From Acidimicrobiaceae bacterium (GTDB lineage Bacteria; Actinomycetota; Acidimicrobiia; Acidimicrobiales; RAAP-2), in assembly GCA_003152555.1 (NCBI GenBank), contig PMAL01000083.1:1271-9352 (forward strand): a stretch of DNA of 8,082 nucleotides, written 5' to 3'. The position numbers and the translations under genes are program-made. The notes under the pieces were generated by a model. The model saw only the letters and a program-made list of their open reading frames with translations. It was not told the origin of the DNA and ran no database searches. The stretch's first letter is position 1, and each line of letters starts with the position of its first letter. Of this stretch, positions 5,419 to 8,082 are shown in pieces.

Positions 5419-6246
5419 TTAACCGAAGCGGCCCTCGATGTAGCTCATCGTGCGCTCATCCTCAGGGTCATTGAAGATCTTGGACGTGGGGCCAAATTCA
5501 ATGAGCTCGCCCGCGCGGTCACTACCCATCAACAAGAAGGCGCAGTCGTCGGACACGCGAAGGGCCTGCTGCATGTTGTGGGTCACGATCATGATCGTCA
5601 CTCGATTCTTCAGTTCACCCATGAGCGACTCGATGGCCTGGGTCGAGATGGGGTCGAGAGATGACGTGGGCTCATCCATGAGGAGAATCTCGGGCTCCAC
5701 CGCCAGCGCCCGCGCGATGCACAGGCGCTGCTGTTCTCCGCCCGAGAGCGTCACCGCGTGCGCCTTCAGTCTCGTTGACACGCTGTCCCACAGGGCCGCC
5801 GCCACGAGGGCCGACTCGGCCGCCTCGTCAAGCAACGCCTTCTTCTTGATGCCGTTGAACCGAAGACCAGAGACGGCGTTGTCGTAAATCGACATCGTGG
5901 GAAACGGATTGGGCCGCTGAAACACCATGCCAATGCGACTACGCAGCAAGGTCGTGGGCAGGCTGCCGTGATAGACGTCCACGTCACCGAGCTTGATCTC
6001 ACCCGAAACCACGGCGCCCTTGGTGAGGTCATGCAGTCGGTTAAGCGCGCGCAGCAGCGTGGTCTTACCTGATCCCGACGGTCCGATGAGCGACGTGATT
6101 TTGTTCGCGGCAACGTCAAAGGTCGCGTCGCGCACTGCCGTGCGGCCGTTGAAGGTCACCGCCACGTCCTTCAGACTCATCGCCACCTTGGGCGGTGCAG
6201 TCACGTCCGTTTGGGTCGACTTAACGACCACAACTTCTTCTTGCAT
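5419..6246 (-). CDS. pstB: Phosphate ABC transporter ATP-binding protein PstB
   Basis: This 275-residue ATPase powers high-affinity phosphate import through PstA and PstC at the inner face of the membrane. Walker A GPSGSGKTT is at 55-63, the Q-loop glutamine is Gln110, the signature LSGGEQQ is at 168-174, Walker B ILLMDEP is at 187-193, and the switch His is His223. PstB-specific stretches are FQRPNPFPTMSIYDN (109-123) and LWDSVSTRL before the signature. The length is near the usual 250-280. Two starts are possible: ATG at 6246, with GGAGG at 6259-6255 and an 8-base spacer, or ATG at 6261, overlapping the pstA stop as TAATG and adding MEALD. I prefer 6246 for its ribosome site. The same frame stays open upstream to 6828 inside pstA, but that extension is not PstB-like. 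No phoU follows. Confidence 0.96.
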   Translation of the reverse strand: MQEEVVVVKSTQTDVTAPPKVAMSLKDVAVTFNGRTAVRDATFDVAANKITSLIGPSGSGKTTLLRALNRLHDLTKGAVVSGEIKLGDVDVYHGSLPTTLLRSRIGMVFQRPNPFPTMSIYDNAVSGLRFNGIKKKALLDEAAESALVAAALWDSVSTRLKAHAVTLSGGEQQRLCIARALAVEPEILLMDEPTSSLDPISTQAIESLMGELKNRVTIMIVTHNMQQALRVSDDCAFLLMGSDRAGELIEFGPTSKIFNDPEDERTMSYIEGRFG

Positions 6247-6254
6247 ATCCAAGG

Positions 6255-6259
6255 CCTCC
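6255..6259 (-). promoter_or_regulatory. Ribosome binding site that favours the inner pstB start
   Basis: GGAGG on the minus strand lies 8 bases before the ATG at 6246 and within the second and third codons of the alternative start at 6261. The outer ATG has only a poor AGAGAG-like stretch upstream. Confidence 0.55.
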
Positions 6260-6260
6260 A

Positions 6261-7187
6261 TTACCGTCTCTCTTTTCTCAAGCGCGCAGCGACAAATCGG
6301 CTGCCCAAACTCAAAATCATGACCATTACCACGAGCGTCAATGCGACACCCCACGCGGCCGCGCGCTGACTCGGATATTGGGACCCGGAGTAGTTGTAGG
6401 TCAGCAGCGGCAGCGCGGACATTTGTTTTAGCGGATTCCAAGTCCAGTCGCCCGAGGCCCCAATGACCAGCAGCAGCGGCGCGGTCTCGCCCATCGCGCG
6501 CGCCAGCGACAGCAGGATTCCCGTGATCATCCCGGGCAGCGCGGCGGGAATGATGACGCCGCGCGTCACCCTGGAACTGCGCGCGCCCAGTGCGAGCCCC
6601 GCTTCGCGCAACGTATTGGGTACGCCGCGAAAGGCCAGCTCGCTGGCCTTGGCAATGAGCGGCACCATCAAGACGGCAAGCGCGACGATGCCCGCCAACC
6701 CCGAGAACGTCTTCATGCGCACGACGACGTATTCGTAGGCGAAGACGCCCAGCAGGATCGACGGCAGTCCCGTCATGATTTCGATGATGGCCCGCAAGAA
6801 ATTGGCCGCGCGAGACGTGGCCTCGCACAGGTAGAGACCCAGTAACACCGCGATGGGGATCGCGATGAGACCGGCGAGAGCGTCGATGATCACGGTGCCC
6901 TCAATGGCGTTGCCAATGCCGCCAATCGCATTTTGGTCAATCAGACTTGGTTGGGTGGGCAACGTGTGCAGGAAGGGCCAGCTAATGGATGACAAGCCCT
7001 TTTGCAGCAGTGCGAAAATCAGTGAGCCGAGCGGTACGAGCGCCAGCAGAAACGCCAGGACCATCAGTGAAATAAACACCTTCGATATCAGCGTCCGTCG
7101 GCCAATAGTCTGCGCCGCGCGCTGTTGGATGACGGCTCGGCGCTCGAGGATTGGGTCCGGGGGCAGGCGGTCGAGCAGGTCGGTCAT
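6261..7187 (-). CDS. pstA: Phosphate ABC transporter permease PstA
   Basis: This complete 308-residue inner-membrane permease forms, with PstC, the channel of the phosphate importer. A cytoplasmic N-terminus of about 34 residues precedes six likely membrane helices near 35-60, 95-120, 133-157, 162-180, 218-243 and 277-300. The ABC permease EAA coupling loop, which contacts PstB, is LREAGLALGARSSRV..IIPAALPGM (193-220). GNAIEGTVI and ARAMGETAPLLLVIGA are typical PstA segments. The start ATG overlaps the pstC stop as ATGA, the usual sign of translational coupling. The end overlaps the outer pstB ATG by one base. The gene is read in an operon with pstC upstream and pstB downstream. Confidence 0.96.
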   Translation of the reverse strand: MTDLLDRLPPDPILERRAVIQQRAAQTIGRRTLISKVFISLMVLAFLLALVPLGSLIFALLQKGLSSISWPFLHTLPTQPSLIDQNAIGGIGNAIEGTVIIDALAGLIAIPIAVLLGLYLCEATSRAANFLRAIIEIMTGLPSILLGVFAYEYVVVRMKTFSGLAGIVALAVLMVPLIAKASELAFRGVPNTLREAGLALGARSSRVTRGVIIPAALPGMITGILLSLARAMGETAPLLLVIGASGDWTWNPLKQMSALPLLTYNYSGSQYPSQRAAAWGVALTLVVMVMILSLGSRFVAARLRKERR

Positions 7188-8082
7188 TTACTGGCCAGCG
7201 CTCTCTTGGTGAGCAGGCGCGCTCCAGCATTTACCGCGGCCGTAATAATCATCAGCATGAGCGCGAGTGCGGCGAGTGCGCCACCCGTCGATCCCGTGGC
7301 TTCGCCGAATTCGGTCGCGATGGTCGAAGCCAAGGTCGCACCGGTCGAAAAGAGGGAGTGGGGAATTTGGGGGTTTGATCCAATGACCATGGCGACCGCG
7401 ATGGTCTCACCCAGGGCCCGTCCGGCGCCTAAAGCAATGGCGCCCAGGATCCCGGTACGCGCGCTCGGTAAAACCACCTTGGTCAGTACCTGACTGCGCG
7501 TGGCGCCTAGGGACAGACCGCCTTCAATGAGGTCGGTCGGGACTACTGAAATGACGTCACGCGAAATGGCCACGATCGTCGGCAGGATCATGATTGACAA
7601 CACAATGCCCGCGAGCAAGACGCTGAACCCCTCTTGGGGACCGCTGAACGGCCACCGGCTACCAGTGATGCCAGCGAGGAAGGGATCGAGCGTCTTGTTG
7701 AGCCAGGGAATCAAATAGAACAGTCCCCACAGTCCGTAGACCACCGAGGGGACGGCGGCGAGCAGCTCAACCAGCGCCGACGAGGTCGCACGAAGACGCT
7801 GAGGAATCAAATACAACAGCGCCAACGCCGACGCGAGCCCGACCGGCACGGCAATGAGCAGTGCGATCAACGTCGTCAGCAACGTGTCAATGATGAGCGG
7901 CAGCGCCCCGTAGGGCCCAGTACCCGGAACCCAAGATTTGCCGGTGACGAGATGGAAACCGAATTGATGCAGCGCCGGCCACGCCGTGTGCAGCACGCTC
8001 CACACGAAGAGCACGATTACCGCACCGAAGAACATGGCGGTACCGCGAAGCAGATACTTGTACGGACGATCAGAAGTGGCCC
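7184..8082 (-). CDS. pstC: Phosphate ABC transporter permease PstC (5' end outside the window)
   Basis: The frame is open from the right edge to a TGA at 7186-7184, giving 298 visible residues. The first Met (ATG at 8035) is not the true start: the frame continues in coding style above it (DRPYKYLLRGTA, then the first membrane helix MFFGAVIVLFVW), as in the cytoplasmic N-terminus of PstC. The start, perhaps some tens of residues more, is beyond 8082. Family-typical parts include WVPGTGPYGALPLI with TLLTTLIALLIAVPVG after it, PSVVYGLWGLFYLIPWL, and the EAA loop EGGLSLGATRSQVLTKVVLPSARTG with GRALGETIAVAMVIG after it. About six membrane helices are expected in total. The gene is coupled to pstA by the ATGA overlap. 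pstS, for the binding protein, would be expected upstream, outside the window. Confidence 0.95.
   Translation of the reverse strand, partial: ATSDRPYKYLLRGTAMFFGAVIVLFVWSVLHTAWPALHQFGFHLVTGKSWVPGTGPYGALPLIIDTLLTTLIALLIAVPVGLASALALLYLIPQRLRATSSALVELLAAVPSVVYGLWGLFYLIPWLNKTLDPFLAGITGSRWPFSGPQEGFSVLLAGIVLSIMILPTIVAISRDVISVVPTDLIEGGLSLGATRSQVLTKVVLPSARTGILGAIALGAGRALGETIAVAMVIGSNPQIPHSLFSTGATLASTIATEFGEATGSTGGALAALALMLMIITAAVNAGARLLTKRALASK

Noticed and set aside
6262..6828. Long in-frame extension upstream of pstB, making a 469-residue open frame
   Set aside because: It lies wholly inside pstA in another frame, has a low-complexity Arg/Gly/Ala/His-rich composition typical of GC-rich shadow frames, and is not part of any known PstB.

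Overview
The window looks like a piece of an actinobacterial chromosome, possibly Acidimicrobiia. I infer this from the moderately high GC content (by eye, not computed), the GTG starts, a P450 of the mycobacterial CYP124/CYP125 type, and several genes whose starts lack a Shine-Dalgarno sequence. No rRNA, tRNA, CRISPR array, insertion sequence, integrase, phage gene or att site is visible. The region is densely coding and no gap exceeds 131 bases, so no stretch over 300 bases lacks a gene.

Left end (1-2001): a NifU-type iron-sulphur scaffold protein, cut by the left edge and read leftwards, is divergent from a complete cytochrome P450 read rightwards. The two starts are 63 bases apart, and each is preceded by the same hexamer, CTGTAG. 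The P450 converges, with a single base between, on a small AhpD/carboxymuconolactone decarboxylase family gene on the minus strand.

Middle (2002-3512): a 131-138 base divergent region with an imperfect palindrome leads to a single-pass membrane protein with an extracytoplasmic domain resembling LppX/LprG/LolA-type lipid-binding folds. An 87-base spacer with a direct repeat follows, then an 86-residue protein I do not recognise. That small gene overlaps the next gene tail to tail by 11 bases.

Right half (3502-8082), all minus strand: transcription order is pstC (cut by the right edge), pstA, pstB, then, after 59 bases, an amidase signature family hydrolase and a GNAT acetyltransferase. The first three encode the two permeases and the ATPase of the high-affinity phosphate ABC transporter. 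pstC/pstA overlap by ATGA, and pstA/pstB are coupled by TAATG or a nearby second start. The phosphate-binding protein gene pstS is not in the window and would be expected beyond the right edge. phoU, often found after pstB, is not there; the amidase-GNAT pair occupies that place.

The gene content is mostly ordinary housekeeping and accessory metabolism, and I see no clear new multi-gene system. The items most worth a second look are the 86-residue protein, the membrane-anchored LppX-like protein, the symmetric CTGTAG boxes, and the evidence for leaderless starts.
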